DNA of 64,000 nt from the NCBI RefSeq assembly GCF_030525615.1, contig NZ_JAUNEJ010000001.1, forward strand, positions 558,001 to 622,000, given 5' to 3'. This DNA is from Cutibacterium sp. (lineage in GTDB: Bacteria; Actinomycetota; Actinomycetes; Propionibacteriales; Propionibacteriaceae). A program made the position numbers and the translations under genes. Positions 1 to 10,432 of the stretch are shown here, piece by piece (position 1 is the first letter of the stretch; every line of letters begins with the position of its first letter). Under the pieces are notes generated by a model. The model had not been told where the DNA came from. It was given only the letters and a program-made list of their open reading frames with translations, and made no database searches.

Positions 1-1
1 G

Positions 2-2119
2 ATCACCAAGGCAATGCCCCCGGATGTCATGGGCAAGGGAGTGCCGCTAAGCAAGATCTTCGACCCCACGCACGAGAGGTACGGGGAGGGTCAAGAGTTT
101 CGCCAGCTGGTTGCCGATAACCCGGACGTCGCCAAGGTCGTTGAGACCGCGAAAGGCCTTGAAGGTCTGATTCGCGGTACCGGTGTACACGCGTGTGCTT
201 TCATCCTGTCCAGCGCCCCACTGCTCGATCTCGTGCCGATGCATAAGCGCGACAAGGACGGCATGATTATCGCCGGTTTCGCCTACCCCCAGCTCGAGGA
301 GATGGGGCTCATGAAGATGGATTTCCTGGGCCTGCGAAACCTCGGCATCATGGATCACTGCATTAAGATCATCAAAGAGAATCGGGGGATCGACGTCGAT
401 CTCAACAGCCTGTCTCTCGATGACAAAAAGACTTACGAGATGCTGGCCCGGGGTGACACCCTGGGTGTTTTCCAGCTTGACGGCACAGCCATGCGGTCTT
501 TGCTGCGGCTCATGGGTCCAACGTGTTTCGACGATATCGTTGCCGTCCTAGCCCTGTACCGACCTGGCCCGATGGGTGCCAATGCGCATATCTCCTATGC
601 CCAACGCAAAAACGGCCGGGAACCGATCATTCCAATCCATCCCGAGCTCAAGGACGACCTCGACGAGATCTTGGCTCCGACGTATCACCTCATCGTGTAC
701 CAGGAGCAGATCATGTCGATCGCGCGAAAGCTCGCTGGCTACACGCTGGGTGGCGCTGACCTCCTGCGTCGTGCCATGGGCAAGAAGAAGAAGCACATCC
801 TGGAGGAGAACTTCATTCCATTCCAGGCGGGTATGCGCGAGCATGGCTATTCCGACGACGCCATTCAGACCTTGTGGGACGTTATGGTCCCCTTCGCCGG
901 ATACGCATTCAACAAGTCGCACGCTGCTGGTTATGGACTGGTGTCCTACTGGACGGCCTACCTCAAAGCCAATTACCCAGCCGAATATGGTGCCGCCCTG
1001 CTGACCAGCGTCGGTGATGACAAAGACAAAATGGCGATGTACCTGGCCGATATGAGGTCCCAGCACATCAACGTCTTGCCCCCTGATGTCAATGCATCAT
1101 CGCTGGAGTTCACTGCTGTTGGCGACGACATCAGATTCGGTCTTGGAGCTATCCGAAATGTCGGTGCCAACGCCGTTGCCGAGATTATCCGAGCCCGTGA
1201 GGAGAATGGTCCGGCCACGGATTTCTTCAGCTTCCTCGATCAGGTCAGCCTCACGGTGTGCAACAAGAGGCTTATCGAGTCGCTTATTAAGGCCGGGGCC
1301 TTCGATTCCATGGGCCATTCCCGACGCGGGCTGATGGCGGTCTATGAACAAGCCGTGGACGCTGTCATCGACATCAAGCGAAATCAAGCCAATGGTCAGG
1401 ACGATCTCTTCGGTATGGGGGACGATTCAGAACCCGCCCAGTTGGGTGTGGAACGAGTGGTTCCGGAGGACGACTGGGATCGCAGCACAAAACTCGCCTT
1501 TGAGCGCGAGATGTTGGGTCTGTACGTGTCCGATCACCCGCTGCGAGGTCTGGAAGCTGCGTTGGAGGCCGAATCAGATATTTCGGTGGCCGAACTAGTC
1601 AACCCTGAAGGCCACCATGAAGGGCGCTACACCATCGCGGGTATGGTCACCCAGATCATTCGACGTACCACGAAGAACGGTGATATCTGGGCCTCTGTCA
1701 CGCTGGAGGACCTCGACGCTTCCATCACTATCGCGTGTTTCCCGAAGGTCTATCAGCGAGTTGAACCGCTGCTGGCTGTCGACAGCATTATCAAGGTGCG
1801 AGGATTCGTCCGGGAACGTGACGAGACCGTAGAGATGTCGGCCAATGACGTCTGGCTTCTTGACCTTACCGATGCCGGCAATGCGCCAGTGACGATTGAT
1901 CTTCGCCGTGGACGCTGCACTCGCGGCACCATCGAGAGTCTGCGTGAGGTGCTGCACAATCACCCGGGTAGCTCTGAGGTGAGATTGCGACTCATCGACG
2001 GTAAGTCCACAACGACCTTCCGGCTTGCAGACGAGTTCAAGGTCACCACTGGCCAATCGCTGATGGCCGATCTCAAGGCATTGCTCGGCCCCTCGTGTAT
2101 CCCCAGGAGGCAGTCATGA
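2..2119 (+). CDS. dnaE: DNA polymerase III alpha subunit (3' part)
   Basis: This is the C-terminal 705 residues of the replicative polymerase; the gene begins outside the window and a full family member has about 1180 residues. The visible part holds the end of the palm and fingers (KMDFLGLRNL near position 320), the AFNKSHAAGYG motif near 905, the helix-hairpin-helix region (FGLGAIRNVG near 1137) and the OB-fold segment starting near 1625 (YTIAGMVTQI). It catalyses template-directed DNA synthesis in the replisome. The last bases carry the Shine-Dalgarno AGGAGG of the next gene, whose ATG overlaps the stop. Nothing looks broken. DnaE1-type is more likely than the error-prone DnaE2 type, judged by sequence feel only. 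Confidence 0.95.
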   Translation: MTKAMPPDVMGKGVPLSKIFDPTHERYGEGQEFRQLVADNPDVAKVVETAKGLEGLIRGTGVHACAFILSSAPLLDLVPMHKRDKDGMIIAGFAYPQLEEMGLMKMDFLGLRNLGIMDHCIKIIKENRGIDVDLNSLSLDDKKTYEMLARGDTLGVFQLDGTAMRSLLRLMGPTCFDDIVAVLALYRPGPMGANAHISYAQRKNGREPIIPIHPELKDDLDEILAPTYHLIVYQEQIMSIARKLAGYTLGGADLLRRAMGKKKKHILEENFIPFQAGMREHGYSDDAIQTLWDVMVPFAGYAFNKSHAAGYGLVSYWTAYLKANYPAEYGAALLTSVGDDKDKMAMYLADMRSQHINVLPPDVNASSLEFTAVGDDIRFGLGAIRNVGANAVAEIIRAREENGPATDFFSFLDQVSLTVCNKRLIESLIKAGAFDSMGHSRRGLMAVYEQAVDAVIDIKRNQANGQDDLFGMGDDSEPAQLGVERVVPEDDWDRSTKLAFEREMLGLYVSDHPLRGLEAALEAESDISVAELVNPEGHHEGRYTIAGMVTQIIRRTTKNGDIWASVTLEDLDASITIACFPKVYQRVEPLLAVDSIIKVRGFVRERDETVEMSANDVWLLDLTDAGNAPVTIDLRRGRCTRGTIESLREVLHNHPGSSEVRLRLIDGKSTTTFRLADEFKVTTGQSLMADLKALLGPSCIPRRQS

Positions 2120-2670
2120 ACGAGACGACTCGTATCCGCAGCCTTGCGACTCTGCGGTCGAGCATATTTGTCGTGTGCAGTGGGGTAGTCCTGGGCGGGC
2201 TGGCAGCTCCGATATGGCACGCCACGGTTACCCTTCCGACGTACAAGGTGGGTTCTGACGGTGCAGCATCGATAACCGAGACCGGCCTTACTCAAGTGTT
2301 CGCCACTGACGCCATGTACAGCCTGATCGGTGTCATCGTCGGCTTTATCATTGGCTGTCTGAGCTGGGTCCTGATGCGTCGGCGTGGAGTTTGGGGAGTA
2401 GTTGTTGCCGGGGTGTCGTCCTGTCTTTCGGCGCTGGTTTGCTGGTGGGTCGGTGTGCTTATCGGGCCTGATTCTTTCGCTGAGCGCATTGCCTCAGCCA
2501 AGGAAGGTGAAGTCGTCCCAGTGGATTTTGCCCTCCATACCTGGGTGTCGGTACTGGTCTGGTTACTGGCGACGATGATCCCCATTCTGATTGGATCTCT
2601 TGTCATGGCCTGGCGTCGCTCTCCGCGAGCTGGACGCTCGGAGCCGGCTGCCAAGGCTTCATTAGAATGA
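2116..2670 (+). CDS. four-helix integral membrane protein, possibly DUF2567
   Basis: The product has 184 residues with four predicted membrane helices at about 14-34, 65-85, 93-115 and 145-170. A roughly 30-residue outside loop lies between helices 1 and 2, and the C-terminus is rich in Arg, Ala and Ser. The ATG overlaps the dnaE stop (ATGA) and AGGAGG precedes it by five bases, so translation is coupled to dnaE. No catalytic motif is visible. The topology fits small actinobacterial membrane proteins such as DUF2567, but the family assignment is a guess and no function can be given. Confidence 0.75.
   Translation: MNETTRIRSLATLRSSIFVVCSGVVLGGLAAPIWHATVTLPTYKVGSDGAASITETGLTQVFATDAMYSLIGVIVGFIIGCLSWVLMRRRGVWGVVVAGVSSCLSALVCWWVGVLIGPDSFAERIASAKEGEVVPVDFALHTWVSVLVWLLATMIPILIGSLVMAWRRSPRAGRSEPAAKASLE
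2663..2668 (+). promoter_or_regulatory. -10 box of a leaderless hisD promoter
   Basis: TAGAAT lies six bases before the hisD GTG and there is no Shine-Dalgarno. The predicted transcript starts at or next to the start codon. No good -35 box is seen. Confidence 0.6.
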
Positions 2671-2674
2671 CGGT

Positions 2675-3994
2675 GTGCTGAGAATCGTCGATTTGACCGG
2701 TGAAACCACTGGCGACTTGCGTCGCGTCGTGCCGCGCGCAGACTTTGATGTCGATGCTGCGATGGCGGCCGTCATCCCCGTTTGTACTGCGGTGAGAGAC
2801 CATGGCGCTGAAGCGCTGCGTACGTACAGCGAGAAGTTCGATCATGTGGTTCCGGACCATCTCAGGGTTCCGGCCGAGGCGCTGGCTGAAGCTTCCGCCA
2901 ACCTCGACGACACGTTGCGTCAAGCTTTCACCGAGTCGATTCGTCGACGCCGTCAAGTGTGCCGTGAGGCCGAGACGGAAATCTCTTCCGCTCCGGTCGA
3001 GGTGGCTGCCGGAGCTCACGTGAGTCAGCGTATTGTCCCGGTTGGACGGGTCGGTCTGTATGTTCCCGGCGGATTTGCCCCGCTGGCCTCCTCGGTCATC
3101 ATGAACGTCGTCCCAGCCCAAGAAGCCGGCGTGTCCTCAATCGCCGTGGCGTCCCCGCCCCAAGCTGAGTTCGGCGGTCTGCCGCACCCTAATATTCTTG
3201 CCCTATGCCACCTTCTCGGGGTTGATGAGGTTTACGCTGTCGGTGGTGCTCAGGCCATCGCCATGTTCGCCTACGGTGTCGAGGGTTCTGACGAGTCGGA
3301 CTCCTGCCCGAGGGTTGACATGGTTACCGGACCGGGCAATATCTATGTCGTTGCCGCCAAGCGTTATCTGCGCGGCACCGTCGGTATTGACTCCGAGGCT
3401 GGTCCGACTGAGATCGCCATCTTGGCTGACAAGACGGCCAATCCACGTCACGTCGCTGCTGATCTCATGAGTCAAGCAGAACATGACACCCTCGCCGCTG
3501 CTGTGCTCGTCACCGATTCCAGCGAGTTGGCCGAGGCGGTGGAGAAGGAGCTGGCCCCGATGGTCGAGGCCACATTGCATTCCGAGCGTATTCGCACTTC
3601 GCTGACCTCCAAACAATCGGCAATCGTCATGGTGCGCGACATCGACCAAGGTCTCGAGGTCGTCGATGCCTACGCCGCTGAACACCTGGAGATTCAGACC
3701 GCCAACGCTGCCGCCGTCGCGGCGCGGGTCCACAACGCCGGTGCCATTTTCGTTGGTCCATGGTCCCCAGTCTCTTTGGGAGACTACTCAGCCGGATCAA
3801 CCCATGTGTTGCCCACTGCCGGTGCTGCGTGCCACTCTTCGGGACTGTCGGTGCGCTCCTTCATGCGAGCGGTTCACGTCATTGACTACACCGAAGACGC
3901 TCTGCTCGATCTTGCTGATTTCGTTGAGGACTTCGCATTGGCGGAGAACCTGCCTGGCCATGCCAACGCCATCACGGTGAGGAGGCCACGATGA
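2675..3994 (+). CDS. hisD: histidinol dehydrogenase
   Basis: HisD oxidises L-histidinol to L-histidine in two NAD-dependent steps, the end of histidine biosynthesis, as a cytosolic zinc dimer. The protein has 439 residues, normal for the family. Visible motifs are [12 protein letters not shown] (nucleotide region), [10 protein letters not shown] and the catalytic Glu-His pair in [10 protein letters not shown]. The GTG start is chosen because TAGAAT sits six bases upstream, an arrangement seen at many starts here. It opens a histidine cluster, and its TGA overlaps the ATG of hisC. Actinobacterial his clusters also often start with hisD. Confidence 0.97.
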   Translation: MLRIVDLTGETTGDLRRVVPRADFDVDAAMAAVIPVCTAVRDHGAEALRTYSEKFDHVVPDHLRVPAEALAEASANLDDTLRQAFTESIRRRRQVCREAETEISSAPVEVAAGAHVSQRIVPVGRVGLYVPGGFAPLASSVIMNVVPAQEAGVSSIAVASPPQAEFGGLPHPNILALCHLLGVDEVYAVGGAQAIAMFAYGVEGSDESDSCPRVDMVTGPGNIYVVAAKRYLRGTVGIDSEAGPTEIAILADKTANPRHVAADLMSQAEHDTLAAAVLVTDSSELAEAVEKELAPMVEATLHSERIRTSLTSKQSAIVMVRDIDQGLEVVDAYAAEHLEIQTANAAAVAARVHNAGAIFVGPWSPVSLGDYSAGSTHVLPTAGAACHSSGLSVRSFMRAVHVIDYTEDALLDLADFVEDFALAENLPGHANAITVRRPR

Positions 3995-5154
3995 CTCAGC
4001 GTCGACACATTCCCCAGGCCCGCCCGGTGGTCAAGCCAAAGCCGAACTCCATTCAGTTGGCGGACCTGCCGCTTCGCCCCGAACTGGTGGGAGAGGAACC
4101 CTACGGTGCTCCACAGCTTGACGTTCCGGTGCGCCTCAACGTCAATGAGAACCCATACCCACCGTCTGAAGCGGTACGCAAGGACATGGCCAAGGCCGTT
4201 GCTCATGCCGCAAAGGGGCTGAACCGATATCCGGACCGGGAAGCCACGGGTCTGCGTGAAGATCTGGCTAGGTACATCGGATTTGGGGTCAGCAGCGATC
4301 AGATTTGGCCGGCTAATGGGTCCAATGAGGTCATGACTCACATCCTGCAGGCCTTCGGCGGGCCAGGGCGTACCTTGCTCACATTCACCCCGGCGTACTC
4401 GATGTACCCCGAGTATGCTCGCAACACCCACACCGATTACGTCACTCGTCCCCGAAACGCCTCCTACGGTTTGACAACCGACGAGATCGTGAGCGCTGTG
4501 GAGGAGGTTGATCCCGACATCGTTTTGCTGACCACTCCGAACAACCCGACTGGCACCACCATCCCAGTGGCGGTCATCGATGAGGTGTGCTCAGCTACCA
4601 ACGCGGTCGTCGTTGTCGATGAGGCTTACCAAGAATTCACTGATACTCCGGAAGACTCTGCGATTGCGCTGCTTCCCAAGCACGGGAAGCTCATCGTTGT
4701 GCGCACGCTATCCAAGGCTTTCGCCCTAGCCGGGGGACGTTTGGGATATGCCATCGCGGCCCCGGCCGTGGTGGACGCTCTGCGAATCGTTCGATTGCCC
4801 TACCACCTGTCTGAGGTGTCCCAAGTAGTGGCGCGGGTGGCGCTCGCACACGCTCCCGAAATGCTCGCTCGAGTCGACGAGCTGCGCGAGACCCGCGCGA
4901 ATCTTGAAGACTGGTTGCGTACGCACGGACTCGACGTTGTTTCCTCTCAGTCGAACTTCCTTTTGTTTGGACGGTTTGCCGACCGGCACGCGGTCTTCCG
5001 TGCGCTCCTCGATCATGGTGTTCTTGTCCGAGAGGTGGGGCCGACGGGCTACCTACGGGTGTGCGCTGGTACGCCTCGTGAGACCGACACCTTCCGGGCT
5101 GCGCTACTTGATGTCCTTCCAACTGCGCGTCGGCTTGACCCGGAGGAGGATTGA
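3991..5154 (+). CDS. hisC: histidinol-phosphate aminotransferase
   Basis: HisC is a PLP enzyme of fold type I that converts imidazole acetol phosphate to histidinol phosphate using glutamate. The PLP lysine is seen in [19 protein letters not shown] and the substrate-binding segment [12 protein letters not shown] are also present. At 387 residues it is slightly longer than usual because of about 35 N-terminal residues before the core. The start overlaps the hisD stop (ATGA) and GAGGAGG precedes it. The same family can serve as an aromatic aminotransferase, but the his context settles the role. Confidence 0.96.
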   Translation: MTQRRHIPQARPVVKPKPNSIQLADLPLRPELVGEEPYGAPQLDVPVRLNVNENPYPPSEAVRKDMAKAVAHAAKGLNRYPDREATGLREDLARYIGFGVSSDQIWPANGSNEVMTHILQAFGGPGRTLLTFTPAYSMYPEYARNTHTDYVTRPRNASYGLTTDEIVSAVEEVDPDIVLLTTPNNPTGTTIPVAVIDEVCSATNAVVVVDEAYQEFTDTPEDSAIALLPKHGKLIVVRTLSKAFALAGGRLGYAIAAPAVVDALRIVRLPYHLSEVSQVVARVALAHAPEMLARVDELRETRANLEDWLRTHGLDVVSSQSNFLLFGRFADRHAVFRALLDHGVLVREVGPTGYLRVCAGTPRETDTFRAALLDVLPTARRLDPEED

Positions 5155-5774
5155 TGACTCATCGCTGCGCTCATATTCACCGTGAGACCTCTGAGTCCAA
5201 CGTCGACGTTTCCATCGACCTTGACGGTTGTGGAGAATCAACTATTTCCACCGGGGTCGGTTTCTACGACCACATGCTGACAGCTCTCTCAAAGCACTCA
5301 GGCATCGATATGACGATCACCACGAGCGGTGATATCGACGTCGACGGTCATCACAGCGTTGAGGACACTGCTATAGCCTTGGGGCAGGCCTTGTCCCATG
5401 CCCTCGGTGACAAGCGCGGGATCACCCGCTTCGGTGACGCTCTAGTTCCGCTCGACGAAGCCCTCGCCCAGTGCGTCGTGGATGTCGCTGGACGCCCGTG
5501 GGTGGAGTGCAGCGGTGAGCCAGAGGGCCAGATCTATGCTCGCATTGGCGGTTCCGGCGTGCCCTATCAAGGATCCATGACCTACCACGTCGTACAGTCC
5601 TTGGCCCTCAATGCTGGCCTGTGTGTCCACCTGCGTCTGCTGGCAGGACGAGATCCCCATCACATCTGCGAGGCCCAGTACAAGGCGTTGGCACGGGCGT
5701 TGCGGGTGGCTATTGCTCCCGATCCACGTAACGCCGGTCGTGTACCCAGTACCAAAGGGGTTCTTGATGTGTGA
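5154..5774 (+). CDS. hisB: imidazoleglycerol-phosphate dehydratase
   Basis: HisB removes water from imidazole glycerol phosphate with Mn at the active site and assembles as a 24-mer. The 206-residue protein is the monofunctional form, without the phosphatase domain of E. coli HisB. Metal-binding His/Glu motifs are seen in [14 protein letters not shown] and in the C-terminal [15 protein letters not shown]. The ATG at 5154 shares one base with the hisC stop (TGATG) and follows GGAGGA. A TTG one codon earlier is possible but less likely. The C-terminus ends STKGVLDV, typical of the family. Confidence 0.96.
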   Translation: MTHRCAHIHRETSESNVDVSIDLDGCGESTISTGVGFYDHMLTALSKHSGIDMTITTSGDIDVDGHHSVEDTAIALGQALSHALGDKRGITRFGDALVPLDEALAQCVVDVAGRPWVECSGEPEGQIYARIGGSGVPYQGSMTYHVVQSLALNAGLCVHLRLLAGRDPHHICEAQYKALARALRVAIAPDPRNAGRVPSTKGVLDV

Positions 5775-6387
5775 ACCGGCGCGAGTCGGAATCATCGACC
5801 ACGGTTCGGGAAACCTGCACTCGGCTGAACGTGCTCTGCGTAAGGTCGGTGCGATCGTGACCGTCTCGAAGGACCCGGAAGTCTTGCTCGACAATGACGC
5901 TCTCGTCTTGCCCGGGGTGGGTGCCTTGGCAGCATGTATGGCCGGATTGCGGTCCATGGGTGGCGACCAGTTGGTGCGTCGCTGGGTTGATGAGGGACGG
6001 CCCTTACTTGGAATTTGTGTTGGCCACCAAATGCTGTTTGAGCGCGGTAGGGAACGGGGTGTCGATGTTGAATGCCTTGGGGTGCTACCTGGTGCCGTTG
6101 AAGAATTGCCGGCTGACCGTCTGCCCCACATGGGGTGGAATACCGTCCAACCGGCGACCCAGACAACCTTGTTCCAACACGTGAATGGCGAGAGGTTTTA
6201 CTTCGTCCACTCCTATGGGGTACTCGTCGACGGTCCTGACGACCACTTCACAACGGCAACCCATCAAGGTGCAACCTTTGTCGCGGCCGCCGAGGTGGGT
6301 CCGGTGGTATCAACCCAGTTTCATCCCGAGAAGTCTGGAAGTGCGGGCCTTGACCTGCTCGAACGGTGGCTGGCTCGGGTGTGTTGA
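5767..6387 (+). CDS. hisH: imidazole glycerol phosphate synthase, glutaminase subunit
   Basis: HisH hydrolyses glutamine and passes ammonia to HisF. It is a class I glutamine amidotransferase. The nucleophile Cys is in [10 protein letters not shown] and the His-Glu pair is in QFHPEKSG near the C-terminus, so the triad is intact. [12 protein letters not shown] marks the N-terminus. The ATG overlaps the end of hisB by eight bases in another frame, so the two are probably coupled. The length of 206 residues is normal. Its partner hisF is not in this window. Confidence 0.96.
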   Translation: MCEPARVGIIDHGSGNLHSAERALRKVGAIVTVSKDPEVLLDNDALVLPGVGALAACMAGLRSMGGDQLVRRWVDEGRPLLGICVGHQMLFERGRERGVDVECLGVLPGAVEELPADRLPHMGWNTVQPATQTTLFQHVNGERFYFVHSYGVLVDGPDDHFTTATHQGATFVAAAEVGPVVSTQFHPEKSGSAGLDLLERWLARVC

Positions 6388-6393
6388 TAAAGT
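6388..6393 (+). promoter_or_regulatory. -10 box of an internal leaderless hisA promoter
   Basis: TAAAGT lies exactly seven bases before the hisA GTG. No Shine-Dalgarno is seen. It starts with the A that follows the hisH stop codon region, so hisA may be expressed apart from hisDCBH. Confidence 0.5.
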
Positions 6394-6400
6394 AAACCTC

Positions 6401-7168
6401 GTGACCAGAGAACTCACACTACTGCCAGCCGTGGACGTCCAGGGCGGGCGAGCCGTCCAGTTGCAGCAGGGGGTGGCTAGTTCCGAGCGGGTGTTCGGTG
6501 ACCCTCTGGAGGTGGCTCTCAAGTGGCGGGGCCTGGGAGCCCAGTGGATTCACCTGGTCGACCTTGACGCCGCTTTCGGGCGCGGAGCCAACACCGAGAT
6601 CATCAGCAATATCGTCGAGCAGATGGACATCAACGTTGAGGTGTCCGGCGGTATCCGTGACCAAAAGAGTCTGGAGTCGGCTCTCTCCGCTGGTGCTACT
6701 CGGGTCAACATCGGTACCGCCGCTCTGGAGAATCCCACCTGGTGCGACGAGGTCGTGACTCGCTATGGCGAACAGGTCGCTATCGGTCTGGATGTCAAAG
6801 GGGACCGACTTGCCGCCCGCGGTTGGACCCGTGAGGGCGGGAAAGTGCTCGACGTCCTGGCCCGGCTGGAAGACGCCGGGTGCAAGCGCTACGTCGTCAC
6901 CGATGTCGCTAGCGATGGTATGTTGACCGGGCCGAATTATGAACTGTTGGGTCGAATCTGCGCCCGAACTCAGGGGACCGTCGTTGCCTCCGGAGGTATT
7001 GCCACCCTTGAGGACCTGCGCCGGCTACGCGGACTGGTTCCGATCGGGGTGGAGGGTGCCATCGTGGGTACTGCCCTTTATGTCGGTAACTTCACCCTGC
7101 CGGAGGCTCTCGAGGTGTGCCGGGCTCCGATCCCGGCAGATTCTGCTCCGGTTCCCAACGCTGACTGA
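6401..7168 (+). CDS. priA: phosphoribosyl isomerase A (HisA/TrpF type)
   Basis: This TIM-barrel enzyme isomerises ProFAR in histidine synthesis. In Actinobacteria the same protein (PriA) usually also does the TrpF step of tryptophan synthesis. The 255 residues start [15 protein letters not shown]. The acid residues are seen in LLPAVDV and VVTDVASDG, and the phosphate loops are GGIRD and [11 protein letters not shown]. The ARGW segment matches the Arg and Trp used for dual specificity in mycobacterial PriA. The GTG start is supported by TAAAGT seven bases upstream. The symbol hisA is equally used. Dual function is inferred from the family. Confidence 0.93.
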   Translation: MTRELTLLPAVDVQGGRAVQLQQGVASSERVFGDPLEVALKWRGLGAQWIHLVDLDAAFGRGANTEIISNIVEQMDINVEVSGGIRDQKSLESALSAGATRVNIGTAALENPTWCDEVVTRYGEQVAIGLDVKGDRLAARGWTREGGKVLDVLARLEDAGCKRYVVTDVASDGMLTGPNYELLGRICARTQGTVVASGGIATLEDLRRLRGLVPIGVEGAIVGTALYVGNFTLPEALEVCRAPIPADSAPVPNAD

Positions 7169-7222
7169 CGGTCGGCTCATCGTCTGCGCGCTTCGACCCA
7201 ATGTGGCGTCCGGCGGGCAGTG

Positions 7223-7228
7223 TAGAAT
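7223..7228 (+). promoter_or_regulatory. -10 box of the probable yebC-ruvCAB promoter
   Basis: TAGAAT lies about 90 bases before the yebC ATG. The leader holds a small GC hairpin (GGCCC, CGCT, GGGCC near 7269) and a good GGAAGGGAG ribosome site. Confidence 0.4.
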
Positions 7229-7318
7229 GCCCGATTGTGTGCGCGGGTTCGTCCTGCGCCGAATGCTTGGCCCCGCTGGGCCGAAAACTGCGACATTCGA
7301 GGAAGGGAGACACCGTCT

Positions 7319-8113
7319 ATGAGCGGTCACTCCAAGTGGGCCACCACCAAGCACAAGAAGGCGGCTATCGACGCCAAGCGTGGCAAGCTGTTCGCCCGCC
7401 TTATCAAGAACATCGAAGTGGCGGCACGCCTCGGTGGTGGAGACCCGTCAGGTAACCCGACTCTCTACGACGCCATCCAGAAAGCGAAGAAGAGTTCGGT
7501 CCCCAACGACAACATCACCCGCGCCGTCAAGCGTGGCTCTGGCGAGGGGGCAGACGCGGTCAACTACGAGACCATCATGTACGAGGCTTATGGCCCCGCT
7601 GGTGTCGCCATCCTCATCGAGTGTTTGACTGACAACCGCAACCGCGCCGTCTCCGACGTTCGTGTCGCCGTCACCCGTAACGGTGGCACCATGGCCGATG
7701 GTGGCTCGGTGCAGCGTCTCTTCCAGCGCAAGGGCGTTGTGGTGGTCTCGAAAACCTATGAGGTCGAAGAGGGCCGTAAGACTGAGACTCGTGAGGTGGA
7801 CGAGGATCAACTCATGGAGGCCACCATCGACGCCGAGCCCGAGGACATCGTTGATGAGGGCGACGTCTTCGAGATCATCTCTGACCCCAACGCCGTCGTT
7901 GACGTGCGCAAGGCCGTGCAGAACGCTGGCATTGACTACGACTCCGCCGAGGTTTCATTCAAGCCGGACTTCACTCAGCCTGTGGAGCTCGACGATGCTC
8001 GCAAGCTGTACAAGATCCTCGACGCTCTGGAGGATCTTGACGACGTTCAGAACGTCTTCTCCAACGCAGACATCCCCGCCGAGGTTGCTGCGGCTCTTGA
8101 CGAGGAGGAGTGA
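7319..8113 (+). CDS. yebC: YebC/PmpR family protein
   Basis: The 264-residue product begins with the signature [14 protein letters not shown] and has the three-domain YebC layout. The C-terminal part is acidic and about 15 residues longer than in E. coli. Family members act as transcription regulators next to ruv genes, and newer work links YebC proteins to translation of proline-rich stretches on ribosomes. The ATG is set by the family N-terminus and the ribosome site GGAAGGGAG. Its TGA overlaps the ruvC GTG. The position before ruvC is widely conserved. Confidence 0.95.
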   Translation: MSGHSKWATTKHKKAAIDAKRGKLFARLIKNIEVAARLGGGDPSGNPTLYDAIQKAKKSSVPNDNITRAVKRGSGEGADAVNYETIMYEAYGPAGVAILIECLTDNRNRAVSDVRVAVTRNGGTMADGGSVQRLFQRKGVVVVSKTYEVEEGRKTETREVDEDQLMEATIDAEPEDIVDEGDVFEIISDPNAVVDVRKAVQNAGIDYDSAEVSFKPDFTQPVELDDARKLYKILDALEDLDDVQNVFSNADIPAEVAAALDEEE

Positions 8114-8694
8114 GCATTCCAGCCCCCAGCTCGCGGGTAATCCGTGTCATGGGGGTGGACCCCGGTTTGACGCGGTGTGGGGTAGGCGTTGTGGAAGGCG
8201 GCCTTGGAGCTCCACTGAGGTTAGTTGCTGTCGGCGTCATTCGTACCCCTGCCGATTTGGATCGCGGTCATCGTCTGTTACGCATTCACGATGGGTTGGA
8301 GGAGTGGCGAGATCACACTCGTCCTGACACCATCGCCGTTGAGCGGGTATTCGCCCAGCACAACCGCAACACTGTTACGGGCACTGCCCAGGCAGCCGGT
8401 ATCGCGATGATGATCGCTGCTCGTCATGGTTTGCCCGCCACTCTCTACACCCCTAGCGAGGTGAAGGCGGCGATTTCCGGATCGGGGCGTGCCGACAAAG
8501 CCCAGGTAGGTCTGATGGTTGCACGGGTGCTTCGCCTGTCGGCTCCTCCGAAACCTGCTGACGCTGCCGACGCCGTGGCCCTGGCGATTTGTCATGTGTG
8601 GCGCGGCGGAGCCGCTCATCGCGTCGAAGCCGCTGTGGCTGCCCAGCGACGCGGCCGTCCGGTACCTCGTTCTTGGAAGGATTATGCCCGGTGA
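8110..8694 (+). CDS. ruvC: Holliday junction endodeoxyribonuclease RuvC
   Basis: RuvC cuts four-way DNA junctions as a dimer at the end of recombination repair. It has an RNase H fold. The catalytic acids are visible in [10 protein letters not shown], in AVERVF and in [13 protein letters not shown]. The product has 194 residues, including a short basic tail after the core. The GTG overlaps the yebC stop (GTGA), and the yebC end supplies GAGGAGG as ribosome site. It stands first in a ruvC-ruvA-ruvB set. Confidence 0.96.
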   Translation: MSIPAPSSRVIRVMGVDPGLTRCGVGVVEGGLGAPLRLVAVGVIRTPADLDRGHRLLRIHDGLEEWRDHTRPDTIAVERVFAQHNRNTVTGTAQAAGIAMMIAARHGLPATLYTPSEVKAAISGSGRADKAQVGLMVARVLRLSAPPKPADAADAVALAICHVWRGGAAHRVEAAVAAQRRGRPVPRSWKDYAR

Positions 8695-9296
8695 TCTCTC
8701 ATCTTTCCGGTGCTGTGACCGCTGCCGGCCCGACCTGGGTCGTACTCGACGTCCATGGGATCGGTATCAAGGTGCTGTGCCCTCCTGCTACGGCTGCGAG
8801 CGCACGTATCGACCAGCCGATGACCCTACAGACCTCCCTGGTCGTTCGGGAGGACTCACTGACCCTTTACGGGTTCGTCGAGGCTGATGACCGCGACGCT
8901 TTCGAACTCGTTCAAACGGCTTCTGGAGTCGGCCCTAAACTCGCCGCTGCCATCATGAGTGTCCTGGACGCCAGTCAGCTTGCGGCAGCGATCAGTGGCG
9001 AGGATGAGTCGACGCTGTGCCGTGTGCCTGGGATTGGTCGCAAAGGGGCCGCGAAGATGATCCTTGAGCTCAAGGACAAGATGGAAACATTCGTACCGGG
9101 GGGAACTGCCTCTGTTGGCACCAGCCAACCCGTGGCGGCGTGGCGGGAACAGGTTGCTGACGGTCTCATCGGTCTGGGATGGTCGACCAAGGATGCCGAA
9201 AAAGCTGTTGAGGAGGTGGCCGCCCTCAAGGAGGCTGATCCGTCGATGACGATCGGCAACCTGATGCGGGCAGCCCTGCGTAGTTTGGCCCGATAA
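8691..9296 (+). CDS. ruvA: Holliday junction branch migration protein RuvA
   Basis: RuvA is the DNA-binding tetramer that holds the junction for the RuvB motor. The 201 residues show an OB-fold domain 1, two helix-hairpin-helix motifs in domain 2 (TASGVGPKLAAAIM and VPGIGRKGAAKMI) and a C-terminal domain 3 for RuvB contact (ALIGLGW-like segment VADGLIGLGWS). The GTG overlaps the ruvC stop (GTGA). Confidence 0.96.
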   Translation: MISHLSGAVTAAGPTWVVLDVHGIGIKVLCPPATAASARIDQPMTLQTSLVVREDSLTLYGFVEADDRDAFELVQTASGVGPKLAAAIMSVLDASQLAAAISGEDESTLCRVPGIGRKGAAKMILELKDKMETFVPGGTASVGTSQPVAAWREQVADGLIGLGWSTKDAEKAVEEVAALKEADPSMTIGNLMRAALRSLAR

Positions 9297-9349
9297 GTTG
9301 TCGGACTGGCCTGGCACACTGACAGGTGTCGTCAGAAAGGAGAACCTCG

Positions 9350-10372
9350 GTGGAGCATTCGCCCGTCGATCCGTGGGCCGAGCCTCCTGAGAAGGCTGAA
9401 GAGGCTGCTCTGCGCCCTGGTGCCCTGGCGGAGTTCAGAGGGCAGCAGCGTGTTGCCGAGCAACTCGGTCTTGTCTTGGCTGCCTCGAAGTCACGCGGCA
9501 CAACTCCCGACCATGTCTTGTTGTCCGGTCCTCCCGGGCTTGGGAAGACTACCTTGGCCATGATTATCGCCGCCGAGATGTCGGCTCCGATTCGCATTTC
9601 CTCCGGACCCGCTATCCAGCACGCCGGAGATTTGGCTGCGATCCTGTCATCTCTGGTTCCCGGTGAGGTGTTTTTCCTTGACGAGATCCACCGAATGTCC
9701 AAGCCAGCAGAGGAAATGCTCTACCTGGCAATGGAGGATTTCCGCGTCGACGTCGTCGTCGGTAAGGGACCCGGGGCCACCGCGATCCCGATAGATATTC
9801 CGCCATTCACCCTTGTCGGTGCGACAACTCGTGCTGGGCTGCTTCCCGGCCCACTGCGCGACCGATTTGGCTTTACTGCCCAGCTCGACTACTACGACGT
9901 CGCCGATCTGGAGAGGATCGTCACTCGCTCGGCTGGCGTCATTGGCGTTGACCTGGCTGAAGGAACTGCTCATACCATTGCCTCCCGCTCGCGCGGAACA
10001 CCCCGTATCGCCAACCGCCTGTTACGACGGGTGCGCGACTGGGCTGACGTCAATGACGAGTCCCCGGTGACCCCGAAGGGAGCGGAGACGGCTCTGGATC
10101 TCTACGAGGTCGATCCTCTTGGCCTTGACCGCCTAGACCGTGCCGTGCTCAATGCTGTCTGTCACAAATTCGGCGGGGGACCGGTTGGCTTGTCTACCCT
10201 CGCCATCAGCATTGGTGAGGAGCCTCAAACCGTCGAGGAAGTTGCCGAACCTTTCCTGGTTCGGTTGGGTTTCCTAATGCGTACTCCGCGCGGGCGTGTT
10301 GCAACCGACAGAGCATGGCGTCACCTCGGCCTCGAACCACCTACCAGCAGTGCCGGTGACGGACTGTTCTGA
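9350..10372 (+). CDS. ruvB: Holliday junction DNA helicase RuvB
   Basis: RuvB is the AAA+ ATPase that drives branch migration as a hexamer on RuvA. Walker A is GPPGLGKTT, Walker B is FFLDEIHRM, sensor 1 is GATTRAG and the arginine finger region is [10 protein letters not shown] winged-helix domain lies at the C-terminus. The start at 9350 is chosen because AAAGGAG lies seven bases upstream; a GTG at 9326 in the same frame has no ribosome site. This gives 340 residues. A gap of 53 bases separates it from ruvA, unlike the tighter joins before. Confidence 0.95.
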   Translation: MEHSPVDPWAEPPEKAEEAALRPGALAEFRGQQRVAEQLGLVLAASKSRGTTPDHVLLSGPPGLGKTTLAMIIAAEMSAPIRISSGPAIQHAGDLAAILSSLVPGEVFFLDEIHRMSKPAEEMLYLAMEDFRVDVVVGKGPGATAIPIDIPPFTLVGATTRAGLLPGPLRDRFGFTAQLDYYDVADLERIVTRSAGVIGVDLAEGTAHTIASRSRGTPRIANRLLRRVRDWADVNDESPVTPKGAETALDLYEVDPLGLDRLDRAVLNAVCHKFGGGPVGLSTLAISIGEEPQTVEEVAEPFLVRLGFLMRTPRGRVATDRAWRHLGLEPPTSSAGDGLF

Positions 10373-10432
10373 CGATATTCGCCGCGCCGGGGTAGCATGA
10401 CCCCGGTCGCACTCATAGACAAGGAATTATCT

